Origin: Nocardia aurantia
Lineage (GTDB): Bacteria; Actinomycetota; Actinomycetes; Mycobacteriales; Mycobacteriaceae
Direction of reading: 5' to 3'
NCBI RefSeq assembly: GCF_009604425.1
Contig: NZ_WEGI01000005.1
Location: 248,001 to 312,000 of the forward strand
Length of the DNA stretch: 64,000 nucleotides
This document shows, piece by piece, positions 37,839 through 46,063 of the stretch. The translations under genes and the position numbers were made by a program. The notes under the pieces were generated by a model, which did not search any database, was not told the origin of the DNA, and saw only the letters and a list, made by a program, of their open reading frames with translations. Every line of letters starts with the position of its first letter. The stretch's first letter is position 1.

Positions 37839-38219
37839 ATGCTCACTCCCGTCAGGTACCGGCCGGAGGTCACCGGCTGGTTCACGTCGACCCGTACCAA
37901 CAACGGAAACCAGTGTGTGGAAGTCAGATTCGACGCCGGTGCGGTTCTGGTCCGGGACAGCAAATTCCGGCGTGATCCGGCGAACCGGGATGCGACCGAA
38001 CCCGTGATCACCGTGTCCGCGGTGGAGTGGACGGCGTTTCTCGACGCCGTGGTCGGCCGGGCCGCAACCCGTTCCGCGATCGAGGTGGAATCCGCGGCGG
38101 ACGGCGGCGCCACCCTGGTCCACGCCGGGATGCGATTGACCTATACGCCGGGCGAATGGGCCGCCTTCGTGGCCGGTGCCCGCGACGGCGAATTCGATCG
38201 GATTCCGCTGCCCGCCTGA
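37839..38219 (+). CDS. DUF397 protein, apparently with a second partial DUF397 unit
   Basis: DUF397 proteins are small (about 60-80 residues) partners of DUF5753 regulators. This one has 126 residues. The first unit is recognisable: GWFTSTRTNNGNQCVEVRFD, AVLVRDSKFR and VEWTAFLDAV. A second, diverged copy of the end follows (LTYTPGEWAAFVAGARDGEF D), so the protein looks like a tandem duplication. It lies 11 bp after the XRE gene and is almost certainly co-transcribed. A strong hairpin follows its stop. Confidence 0.88.
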   Translation: MLTPVRYRPEVTGWFTSTRTNNGNQCVEVRFDAGAVLVRDSKFRRDPANRDATEPVITVSAVEWTAFLDAVVGRAATRSAIEVESAADGGATLVHAGMRLTYTPGEWAAFVAGARDGEFDRIPLPA

Positions 38220-38220
38220 T

Positions 38221-38255
38221 GATCCGGGCCGACCGGCAGCCGGTCGGCCCGGATC
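38221..38255. terminator. long hairpin between convergent DUF397 and M13 peptidase genes
   Basis: A perfect 17-bp inverted repeat (38221-38237 with 38239-38255, one central base) fills the 39-bp gap between two convergent genes. There is no T-run on either side, so it is an I-shaped terminator at best. Confidence 0.6.
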
Positions 38256-38258
38256 GCC

Positions 38259-40241
38259 TCACCAGATCCGTACGCGCTCATCGGGTTCCAGGTAGAGGGC
38301 GTCGCCGGGGCGGACGGCGAAGGCTTCGTGGAAGCCGTCGAGGTTGCGGACGACGCCGTTGCAGCGGAATTCCGGTGGGGAGTGGGGGTCCACGGCGAGG
38401 CGGCGGATGGCTTCCTCGGTGCGGGATTTGGTGCGCCACACCTGGGCCCAGCCGAAGAAGACGCGTTGCAGGCCGGTGAGGCCGTCGAGGACCGGGGGGT
38501 GGGTGTCGCCGAGGGCGATGCGGTAGGCCGCCAGGGCGATCGAGAGGCCGCCGAGGTCGCCGATGTTCTCGCCGATGGTGAATTCGCCGTTGACCGTGTG
38601 GTTGTCGGGCAGTTCCTTCGGGGAGAACTGGCTGTACTGGTTGATCAATGCCTTGGTGCGGAGGGCGAATTCGGCGCGGTCGGCGTCGGTCCACCAGTCG
38701 ATCATGTTGCCGTCGCCGTCGTATTTGCTGCCCTGGTCGTCGAAGCCGTGGCCGATCTCGTGGCCGATCACGGCGCCGATGCCGCCATAGTTGGCGGCGT
38801 CGTCGGCGTGCAGGTCGAAGAAGGGGGGCCGCAGGATCGCGGCGGGGAAGACGATCTCGTTCATGCCGGGGTTGTAGTAGGCGTTGACCGTCTGGGGGGT
38901 CATGAACCACTCGGCGCGGTCGACCGGGCCGCCGAGTTTGTTCAGGTCGCGAATGTGTTCGGCCGCATAGCCGTTGCGGTAGTTGCCGATCAGGTCGGAC
39001 GGGTCGATGTGGATCGCGTCGTAGTCGCGCCAGCGGTCGGGGTAGCCGATCTTGGGGGTGAACTTCTCCAGCTTGGCCAGCGCGGCCTGCCGGGTGTCGG
39101 GGCCCATCCAGTCGAGGTCGGTGATGTTGCGGCGGTAGGCCTCGATCAGATTGGCGACCAGGTCCTGCATCCGGGCCTTGGCCTCCGGCGGGAAATGCCG
39201 TGCCACGTACAGCTTTCCGACCGCTTCGCCGAGCAGGTCCTGGACCAGGGAGACGCCGCGCTTCCAGCGCTCGCGGTTCTCCTGGGCGCCGGTGAGGGTG
39301 CGGCCGTAGAAGTCGAAGTTCTCCGCGACCACGGCGGCCGTCAGATACGGTGCGCGGGCGCGCAGTACCCGCCACAGGGCCCAGGCCTGCCAGTCCTCGA
39401 GCGGTTCGGAGGCCCAGAGGGCGGCGAAGGTGCGCAGGTAATCCGGTTGGCGCACGACGAGTTCCGCGAACAGTTCGGGGCCGGGCCGGTCGGCGCCCGC
39501 GGCCAGTTCGGAAGTCCAGGCGTTCCAGTCGAATTCCGGATTCTCGGCGGCCAGGTCGCCGAAAGTGGTGAGGTTGTAGCTCAATTCGGCGTCGCGGCGG
39601 CGGACCACGTCCCAGTGGCCGGCGGCGAGCTTGGTCTCCAGGTCGAAGACCCGCCGCGGGTCGGCGTCGATGCCGGCCAGGGCGAACATGCGGCCGATGT
39701 GGGCGAGGTATTCGGTGCGGATCGCCGCGAAATCCTCGCCGCGGTAGTACGACTCGTCGGGCAGGCCGAGGCCGGACTGGGTGGTGTGCACGAGGTAGCG
39801 CTGCGAGTTCTTGTCGTCGGTGTCGACGTAGACGGCCACCGCGCCGCCGACGCCGGTGCGCTGCAACCGGCCCAGCAGCGCCGCGAACGTGCCGCGATCG
39901 GTGACCGCGCGGACGGCGGCCAGCTCGTCGGCGATCGGGGTGAGCGCGGCCGCCTCCACGGCCTCCTCGGCCATGAAGCTGGAGTACAGGTCGCCGATCT
40001 TGCGTTCCTCGCTGCCGGCGGGCGCGTCGGCGGCCGCGGCTTCCTGGATGATCGCCTGCACGTCGGCTTCGGCCTGGTCGTGCAGGGTCCGGAAGGCGCC
40101 GTCGATCGCGCGGTCCGCCGGGATCTCGTACGTCTCCAGCCACCGGCCGTTGACGTGCGCGAACAGGTCGTCCTGTACCCGCACGGCGTTGTCGCGGTAG
40201 TCCAGATCGATACCGGAGGGAATGCTCGCGTCTGAAGTCAC
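38259..40241 (-). CDS. M13 family zinc metallopeptidase (neprilysin/PepO-like)
   Basis: M13 peptidases cleave peptides; the M. tuberculosis relative is Zmp1. The 660-residue product has the N-terminal M13 segment (VRVQDDLFAHVNGRWLETYE). The zinc site is HEIGH at about residue 491-495 (AVIGHEIGHGFDDQGSKYDG). The third ligand lies in ENIGDLGG near 556, and NAYYNPGMNEIVFPAAILRP precedes the site as usual. There is no signal peptide, as in Zmp1. It ends EPDERVRIW, close to the conserved C-terminal Trp. Repeats of ~25 bp lie just upstream of its start. Confidence 0.94.
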   Translation of the reverse strand: MTSDASIPSGIDLDYRDNAVRVQDDLFAHVNGRWLETYEIPADRAIDGAFRTLHDQAEADVQAIIQEAAAADAPAGSEERKIGDLYSSFMAEEAVEAAALTPIADELAAVRAVTDRGTFAALLGRLQRTGVGGAVAVYVDTDDKNSQRYLVHTTQSGLGLPDESYYRGEDFAAIRTEYLAHIGRMFALAGIDADPRRVFDLETKLAAGHWDVVRRRDAELSYNLTTFGDLAAENPEFDWNAWTSELAAGADRPGPELFAELVVRQPDYLRTFAALWASEPLEDWQAWALWRVLRARAPYLTAAVVAENFDFYGRTLTGAQENRERWKRGVSLVQDLLGEAVGKLYVARHFPPEAKARMQDLVANLIEAYRRNITDLDWMGPDTRQAALAKLEKFTPKIGYPDRWRDYDAIHIDPSDLIGNYRNGYAAEHIRDLNKLGGPVDRAEWFMTPQTVNAYYNPGMNEIVFPAAILRPPFFDLHADDAANYGGIGAVIGHEIGHGFDDQGSKYDGDGNMIDWWTDADRAEFALRTKALINQYSQFSPKELPDNHTVNGEFTIGENIGDLGGLSIALAAYRIALGDTHPPVLDGLTGLQRVFFGWAQVWRTKSRTEEAIRRLAVDPHSPPEFRCNGVVRNLDGFHEAFAVRPGDALYLEPDERVRIW

Positions 40242-40271
40242 GCCGTCCAGTATGCCGATCTCGGCCCTGTC

Positions 40272-40366
40272 GTGCCCGGACGGCGGCGCCGTCTGGTGTG
40301 CGGAGCGGCGGCGCCGTCGATCGTGCGGAGCGGCGGCGCCGTCGATCGTGCGGAGCGGCGGCGCCC
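40272..40366. repeat. four ~25-bp GC-rich tandem repeats upstream of the M13 gene
   Basis: Units start at 40272, 40298, 40323 and 40348 with consensus GTGCGGAGCGGCGGCGCCGT plus CGATC. They end at the stop codon of the ugpC-like gene. On the complementary strand the core GGCGCCGCCGCT is also found in the 24-bp repeats at 52.0 kb (GGCACCGCCGCT at 48.5 kb). Confidence 0.75.
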
Positions 40367-41449
40367 TCAGCGCAGGCGTTCCTCGGTGTCGGCGTCGAAG
40401 AAGTAGATCTCGTCGGCCTTCGGGGTCAGCAGCAGCTTCTCGCCGAGCGCGATGCGGAACCGGCGGTCGACGCGGGCGACCACCCGGCCCGACCGGCTCG
40501 ACCAGTGCTCGTGGATGCCGTGCCCGTATACGAAGGATTCGGCGCCGAGCTCCTCCAGCAATTCGGCCTCCAGCGCCAGCGCGTGGGTGGGGTCACCGGC
40601 GACGTCCCACGCCTCGGGCCGGATGCCGACCAGCACCCGAGCCCGGTCGCCGACGCTGCGCGGTATGGGAATGCGCAGGTCGTCGATCACCGCGGCGCCC
40701 TCGGTGACGGCCGCCTCCAGCAGATTCATCGCCGGCGAGCCGATGAAGCCGGCGACGAAGGCGTTCACCGGATCGTCGTACAGCTCGCGCGGCGAGGCGA
40801 CCTGCTGGAGCCTGCCGTCGCGCAGCACCGCGACCCGGTGGCCCATCGTCATCGCCTCGACCTGGTCGTGGGTGACGTACACGGTGGTGATGCCGAGCTG
40901 CTGTTGCAGCGCGGCGATCTGGGCGCGGGTGCTCACACGCAGTTTGGCGTCCAGGTTGGACAGCGGTTCGTCCATGCAGAACACCTGCGGGCGGCGCACG
41001 ATCGCGCGGCCCATCGCGACCCGTTGCCGTTGTCCGCCGGACAGTTTCGCGGGTTTGCGGTCCAGCAGGTCCTCGAGCTCCAGCATCCGGGCGGCCTCGA
41101 GCACCCGGGCGCGGGTATCGGCGCGGTTCATCCCGGCGTTGCGCAGCGCGAAGCCCATATTCTCGGCGACGCTCATGTTGGGGTACAGCGCGTAACTCTG
41201 GAAGACCATCGCCACGTCACGGGCCCGCGGGGGCAGGCCCGTGACGTCGCGGCCACCGATCAGGATCCGGCCTCGTTCGACGGATTCCAGCCCGGCGAGC
41301 ATCCGCAGGCTGGTCGACTTCCCACAGCCGGACGGGCCGACGAGGACCAGGAACTCCCCGTCGGCGATCTCGATGTCCAGGCCGTCGACCGCAGGGGCGT
41401 CCGCGCCGGGGTACAGGTGCGTGGCGTTGTCGAATTGCACCGTGGCCAT
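40367..41449 (-). CDS. ugpC: ABC transporter ATP-binding protein, UgpC type
   Basis: This ATPase drives the importer formed with the three upstream genes. The 360-residue product has Walker A GPSGCGKST, signature KLSGGQRQRVAMGRAIV, Walker B VFCMDEPLSNLDAKLR and a C-terminal OB-fold/TOBE region (VLVGIRPEAW ... VVARVDRRF). The N-terminus MATVQFDNATHLYPGADAPA closely resembles mycobacterial UgpC. It is the last gene of the operon, 48 bp after ugpB. Confidence 0.93.
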   Translation of the reverse strand: MATVQFDNATHLYPGADAPAVDGLDIEIADGEFLVLVGPSGCGKSTSLRMLAGLESVERGRILIGGRDVTGLPPRARDVAMVFQSYALYPNMSVAENMGFALRNAGMNRADTRARVLEAARMLELEDLLDRKPAKLSGGQRQRVAMGRAIVRRPQVFCMDEPLSNLDAKLRVSTRAQIAALQQQLGITTVYVTHDQVEAMTMGHRVAVLRDGRLQQVASPRELYDDPVNAFVAGFIGSPAMNLLEAAVTEGAAVIDDLRIPIPRSVGDRARVLVGIRPEAWDVAGDPTHALALEAELLEELGAESFVYGHGIHEHWSSRSGRVVARVDRRFRIALGEKLLLTPKADEIYFFDADTEERLR

Positions 41450-41497
41450 GCGGATTCGGTCTCCTCGAGATCGGTCGGAACGAGATGGATGCGCGGA

Positions 41498-42850
41498 CTA
41501 CTTGGGCAGCTTCGGGCCGATCTGGCGGTCGTAGATCGCCTGCAGCTGGTTCGTGACGTCGGCGAACACCGAGGTCACGTCCTTGTTCTGCAGGCCGATC
41601 TGCTCCAGTCCGGTGCCGATGATCTGGTCGCCGCCGGGCAGGAACACCCGGGCGTAGTCCTGCGACTTGGTGGTCGCCAGCTGATCGAAGGCGGTCTTGG
41701 AGTTCGGGTTCTTCGCCAGGAAGTCCTGCTCGCTGGCATCCTGCATGGCCGACTTGCGGACCGGGATGTAGCCGGTGCCCTGGGTGAAGTAGGCGGTGTT
41801 GGCCGCGTTGGTGGCGAACTCGATGAACTTCAGCGCGTTGGCCTTGCGCTGGTCGGAGATCCGGGACGGAATCGCCAGGCCCGCACCGCCGGTGGTGACG
41901 CCGGGGCCCGCCGGATGCGGCAGGAACGCGGTGCCGAACTCGGTCTTGCCGGCGGCGTTCTTGGTGATGCCGCGCAGGTCACCGGTGGAGGCGATGGTGG
42001 AGGCGATCACGCCGGTGGCGAAGTCGACCGCGATCTGCGGCCGGATGCTGGCGTACTTCTTGCCGTTGATCGAGTCGCGCAGATAGTTGCCGGCCGCGAT
42101 GGTGTGCGGATCGTTGAACTTCAGCGTCCACTGGTCGGAGTAGGCGCCGCCGAAGGTCCAGTTCGGGCCCTGGAAGGTCCAGGCCAGGTAGTTCTTCGCG
42201 TCGCCCCAGCCGTGCGCCCACTTGCCGTCGCCGACCAGGCTCTGCAGCTTCGGGCCCCACTCGTCGAACTCCTGCCAGCTCTGCGGGCCGCGGTCCGGCA
42301 GACCGGCCTTCGCCCACAGGTCCTTGTTGTAGTAGAACAGCGGGGTCGACCGCGCGAACGGCAACGCCCAGGTCTTGCCGTCGAACTTGTAGTCGTTGAC
42401 GAAGGTGTCCACGTAGTCGGCGACGTTCACGCCGGCCGAGGAGAAGTGCGAGTCCAGCGGCTCGATCGCCTTGGTCAGCGCGTAGTTGAACCACCAGACG
42501 TCGGACAGCACGACCACGTCGGGCAGTTCACCACCGGAGAGGGCCGCGTTGAACTTCTGCGCCACCTCCTCGTAGTTCTTGCCGGCATCGATCAGGTTGA
42601 CCTTCAGGTCCGGGTACTTGGCCTGGAAGCGGTTGATGATCTCGGTCTCCAGCTCCTTGGAGGTGCCGGGGTGATTCGACCAGAAGGTGATGGTGTTCGA
42701 GCTGCCGGACTGCTGGGAGCCGCCGCCGCTGCCCGCGCACGCGGTCAGCGCCAGTCCGGCCGCGGCCGCACCGGCCACCCCGGCCGCGCCGAGGAAGCCG
42801 CGCCGGGAGAAGTTCGAAAACCGGGCTGGGTCGAATGACGAGGGGGACAC
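41498..42850 (-). CDS. ugpB: ABC transporter substrate-binding lipoprotein, UgpB type
   Basis: In M. tuberculosis UgpB binds glycerophosphocholine; the close resemblance here suggests a glycerophosphodiester ligand, though that is inference. From GTG 42850 (AAGGAG 6 nt upstream) the product has 450 residues. It has a twin-arginine signal (SRRGFLGAAGVAGAAAAGLA) ending in a lipobox LTACAGS. Ligand-region segments are ITFWSNHPGTSKELETEIIN, IDAGKNYEEVAQKFNAALSG and DVVVLSDVWWFNYAL. A membrane-anchored lipoprotein exported by Tat is expected. Confidence 0.92.
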   Translation of the reverse strand: MSPSSFDPARFSNFSRRGFLGAAGVAGAAAAGLALTACAGSGGGSQQSGSSNTITFWSNHPGTSKELETEIINRFQAKYPDLKVNLIDAGKNYEEVAQKFNAALSGGELPDVVVLSDVWWFNYALTKAIEPLDSHFSSAGVNVADYVDTFVNDYKFDGKTWALPFARSTPLFYYNKDLWAKAGLPDRGPQSWQEFDEWGPKLQSLVGDGKWAHGWGDAKNYLAWTFQGPNWTFGGAYSDQWTLKFNDPHTIAAGNYLRDSINGKKYASIRPQIAVDFATGVIASTIASTGDLRGITKNAAGKTEFGTAFLPHPAGPGVTTGGAGLAIPSRISDQRKANALKFIEFATNAANTAYFTQGTGYIPVRKSAMQDASEQDFLAKNPNSKTAFDQLATTKSQDYARVFLPGGDQIIGTGLEQIGLQNKDVTSVFADVTNQLQAIYDRQIGPKLPK

Positions 42851-42869
42851 GTGAATCTCCTTGTGGAAA

Positions 42870-43727
42870 CTAACCTTTGACCGCACCGGAAGTGAGGCCC
42901 TTGATCATCTGACGTTGCAGGATCAGGAACACGACGAGGATCGGCGCCATGGTGAGCAGGGTGCCCGCCATCACCGGCCCCCAGTTGGTGACGCTCGGAT
43001 TCTCGGTGTTCTGCAGCAGGGTGAGCCCGACCGGCAGCGGGGCGACCCGCGCGTCGTCGGACATCAGGAACGGCCACAGATATTCGTTCCACTCGTTCAC
43101 CAGGGTGACCACCGCGAACGCCACCATGGTGGGTCCCGACATGGGCAGCACCACCCGGGTCAGCAGCCGCCACCAGTTGGCGTTGTCCATCCGCGCCGCC
43201 TCGATCACCTCGGTGGGCAGCGACAGGAAGTGGTTGCGCATCAGGAAGGTGCCGAACGCCACCCCGCACAGCGGCAGGATGATGCCCTGATAGCTGTTGC
43301 GCCAACCCCATTGGGCGACCAGCGCGTAGTTGGAGATCACGGTGATCTGGTTGGGCACCATCAGCGCCGCGATGATCACCAGGAACACGATGTTCTTGCC
43401 CGGGAAGCGCAGGAACACCAGCCCGTAGGCGCTGAGGATGCCGAGCACGAACTTCACCGTCGCGATGATCGCGGTGATGATCAGCGAGTTGCGCAGGAAC
43501 TGCCAGAACGGCAGCGTCGTGGTCGCCTCGTGGTAGTTCCCGGGATGCCAGACGTGCGGCCACCAGACCGCCGGCTGGGTGTAGATGTCCGGCCGTCCCT
43601 TGAACGAGGTGATCAGCACCCAGAACAGCGGCACCCCGATGATGATCAGCACGCAGACCATCGCGGCGTAGCCGAACAGCGTGGCGGCGCCCTTCCGCCG
43701 GCGATACGCGGTCCCCGCCTCGCTCAC
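42870..43727 (-). CDS. ugpE: ABC transporter permease, UgpE type
   Basis: This is the second membrane subunit of the importer. The 285-residue product has about six membrane segments (GYAAMVCVLIIIGVPLFWVL first) and the permease EAA loop TEVIEAARMDNANWWRLLTR that contacts the ATPase. It overlaps the upstream ugpA stop by four bases (43724-43727) and is followed by ugpB after 19 bp. Confidence 0.93.
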   Translation of the reverse strand: MSEAGTAYRRRKGAATLFGYAAMVCVLIIIGVPLFWVLITSFKGRPDIYTQPAVWWPHVWHPGNYHEATTTLPFWQFLRNSLIITAIIATVKFVLGILSAYGLVFLRFPGKNIVFLVIIAALMVPNQITVISNYALVAQWGWRNSYQGIILPLCGVAFGTFLMRNHFLSLPTEVIEAARMDNANWWRLLTRVVLPMSGPTMVAFAVVTLVNEWNEYLWPFLMSDDARVAPLPVGLTLLQNTENPSVTNWGPVMAGTLLTMAPILVVFLILQRQMIKGLTSGAVKG

Positions 43728-44758
43728 TGCTCACCCCGATCCATGACCCGGACCTGCAGCAGCGTGACGATCAGCAGCACCACGAACATGATGGTGGCCA
43801 CCGTCGCGCCGTACCCGGCCCGGAAGTTGACGAAGGATTCCCGATACACCTGGTAGATCATCGTGGTGGTGCCGGTGCCGAGCGGCCCGCCGCGGGTCAT
43901 CACGTTGATGATGTCGAAGACCTGTAACGAGTTGAGCAGCACCGTGATCGACAGGAAGAACGTGGTCGGCCGCAACTGCGGCAGCAACACTCGGGTGAAG
44001 GTGGTCCAGCGACTCGCGCCGTCGATCTCGGCGGCCTCGGTCAGATCGCGCCGGACCCCTTGCAGCGCGGCCAGATAGATCACGAAGCTGTAGCCCAGGT
44101 TCTTCCAGATATAGGTGACGGTGATCATCACCATCGCCCAGTGCGGATCCTGGTAGAAGTCCGGCACGTGCCGAATCCCGATGCGGTGCAGCACATCCTG
44201 CACCAGGCCGAAGCTGGGATCGAAGATGAACTGGAAGATGATGCCGATCGCCGCGCCGGAGATCACGTACGGCGCGAAGACGACCGAGCGGACCACGTTG
44301 CGGCCGAACAGCTTCCGGTCGAGCAGCATCGCGAGCGCGAGACCCAGCACCATACTGCCGACGACGGCGGCGACGGTGAACACGACGGTGTTGCCGACGA
44401 TCTGCCAGCTGTCGTCGCGCCCCCACCATTCCCGGTAGTTCGAGACGCCGATGTAGTGCGCGAGCGGATCGGAGATGTTCCAGTCGGTGAACGACAGCCG
44501 GATGTTGTCGGTCAGCGGCCGATAGACGAAGACCGCCAGCAGTGCGAGATTCGGTACCACGAGCACCAGGAACAGCCCGTAGTCGGTCCACGGACGGCCC
44601 TTCCATCCCCGGACACGATGCTGGGGCAGAACTCGTTCCGGTCCGGTGCGCACTGCGGCAGCCTGCCGCCTTCCGGCAAATGCCCGGAAAATCCGAGATG
44701 CCGGTCCTGTGAACGATTCGTGTGCACCAGAAGCGCTGGCATCGGGCGAGCCGGACAT
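43724..44758 (-). CDS. ugpA: ABC transporter permease, UgpA type
   Basis: This is the first gene of the ugpA-E-B-C unit, in the same order as the mycobacterial ugp operon. The 344-residue product has a ~55-residue basic cytoplasmic N-terminus and membrane segments starting GLFLVLVVPNLALLAVFVYR. The EAA loop is DLTEAAEIDGASRWTTFTRV. The N-terminal extension is not conserved in the family, so the true start could be internal. The gap to the L,D-transpeptidase gene upstream is 54 bp in the other direction of reading, with no evident terminator. Confidence 0.92.
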   Translation of the reverse strand: MSGSPDASASGAHESFTGPASRIFRAFAGRRQAAAVRTGPERVLPQHRVRGWKGRPWTDYGLFLVLVVPNLALLAVFVYRPLTDNIRLSFTDWNISDPLAHYIGVSNYREWWGRDDSWQIVGNTVVFTVAAVVGSMVLGLALAMLLDRKLFGRNVVRSVVFAPYVISGAAIGIIFQFIFDPSFGLVQDVLHRIGIRHVPDFYQDPHWAMVMITVTYIWKNLGYSFVIYLAALQGVRRDLTEAAEIDGASRWTTFTRVLLPQLRPTTFFLSITVLLNSLQVFDIINVMTRGGPLGTGTTTMIYQVYRESFVNFRAGYGATVATIMFVVLLIVTLLQVRVMDRGEQ

Positions 44759-44812
44759 GGGCGAATCCTAGGGTCCGCCCGTGCGTCCGGCTCGCCTTTC
44801 AGCGGTCTCCGG

Positions 44813-45700
44813 TCAGTTCCAGTCGCTCATTCCGTCGCCGGTGAAGGTGCCGGTGGAGTTCTGCACGACGACCGGATCGCCCTTCTGCGAGTTCTCGAAG
44901 AACCACTGGCCGTCGGCGGTGCTCACGTTCAGGCAGCCGTGGCTGGCGTCGGATACGCCCTGCTGCGCGACCGACCACGGGGCGGCGTGCACGAAGATGC
45001 CGTTGCTGGACAACCGGGTCGCCCATTCGACGTCGACCTTGTAACCCTCCGGCGAATCGACCGGGACCCCGTAGGTGGAGGAGTCCATGACCATCTTCCG
45101 GTTCTTCTCGCCGACGTAGTAGATGCCGTTCGGCGTCTCGTGCTTGGCCTTGCCCATCGAGGTGGGCATCGTCTTCACCACCTCACCGTTGCGGGTGATC
45201 GTGATGGTGTGGGTCGCGTCGTCGGCGGTGGTGATCACCTCGTCGCCGATCTTGTAGGCGACCTTGGTGCCCGCGGCCTCGATGGTGATGTCGGAGTTGG
45301 CGGGCCAGAACTCCTCCGGCCGCCAGCGCACCTGCTTGTCGCCGTGCCAGTAGAAGTGGCCGTGGGTGGCGTTGCTGGAGGTGATCCGGATGGCCTTCTC
45401 GGCGGCGTCGTGATCGCCGACCGGATCCTTGAAGTTGATGATGATCGGCTGCGCCACACCGACGACGTCACCGTCGCCGGGGCTGATGCCGGGGGCCGCG
45501 AAGTTGGCCTGCGGCAACGCCGGCGGATTCTTCACCGGCGCGGCGCCGTTCTCCGGCGGCGGGGTCTGCACGGCGGCGGGGGCGCCCGGGATGTCCGGGC
45601 CGCCGGGCCACAGCGGGGCGGCGACACCCGGTCCGGCGAACACGGCGCCCGCGGCCGTCACGGTCAGCGCCAGCACCCCGATCCTGGTGGTCCGGTTCAT
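44813..45700 (-). CDS. L,D-transpeptidase (YkuD)
   Basis: L,D-transpeptidases make 3-3 cross-links in peptidoglycan, the dominant link type in mycolata. From ATG 45700 the product has 295 residues. It has a signal peptide (RIGVLALTVTAAGAVFAGPG), a Pro-rich linker, an Ig-like domain (about 55-145) and the YkuD domain (about 150-285). The active site is HAAPWSVAQQGVSDASHGCL with the Cys in SHGCLNVS near 255. Upstream open frame to 45889 lacks family features. The gene may be read into ugpA downstream. Confidence 0.94.
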   Translation of the reverse strand: MNRTTRIGVLALTVTAAGAVFAGPGVAAPLWPGGPDIPGAPAAVQTPPPENGAAPVKNPPALPQANFAAPGISPGDGDVVGVAQPIIINFKDPVGDHDAAEKAIRITSSNATHGHFYWHGDKQVRWRPEEFWPANSDITIEAAGTKVAYKIGDEVITTADDATHTITITRNGEVVKTMPTSMGKAKHETPNGIYYVGEKNRKMVMDSSTYGVPVDSPEGYKVDVEWATRLSSNGIFVHAAPWSVAQQGVSDASHGCLNVSTADGQWFFENSQKGDPVVVQNSTGTFTGDGMSDWN

Positions 45701-46063
45701 CGCGGACCCGCGGGCCGACCCGAAAGTCCGATTCTGCGCCGATTGCCGACCGGTGTTGATGCGCACAGCCCTACAAGTCCTCTCGTACCTCCGCCCCGTT
45801 CGAGATCGATGCTCCGAACGCGACGTATCAGTTTCCGGCGAGTCCCCGACGCCGAGTCCATTAGTACATCGCCGGTCGGCGCGCGCCAATCATGTTCTCG
45901 CGGTGATGAAAACCTGCTTCGTGGTATGTGTGGAGTCACATGCACGCCACCCGGTCGCCGGTGAACGGTGTATGCGGTGTTCGCATCGGCGAGTCGGCGC
46001 GGGCCGCGACATGGCCGTTTGCCGCGAAGCCGGAGATGTCCGGCCCGGCAAACGTGACGCAAA
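45701..46063. other. P450-L,D-transpeptidase intergenic region
   Basis: This 363-bp gap should contain the L,D-transpeptidase promoter (minus strand). A compound hairpin lies at 46017-46053, where GTTTGCCG pairs with CGGCAAAC around an inner GCCGGA/TCCGGC stem. It may terminate P450 transcription, although no T-run follows. I see nothing else. Confidence 0.4.

Noticed and set aside
38328..40235. Long plus-strand open frame opposite the M13 peptidase gene
   Set aside because: The minus-strand product has the HEIGH and ENIGDLGG motifs; the plus-strand product shows no family and is a GC-bias shadow.
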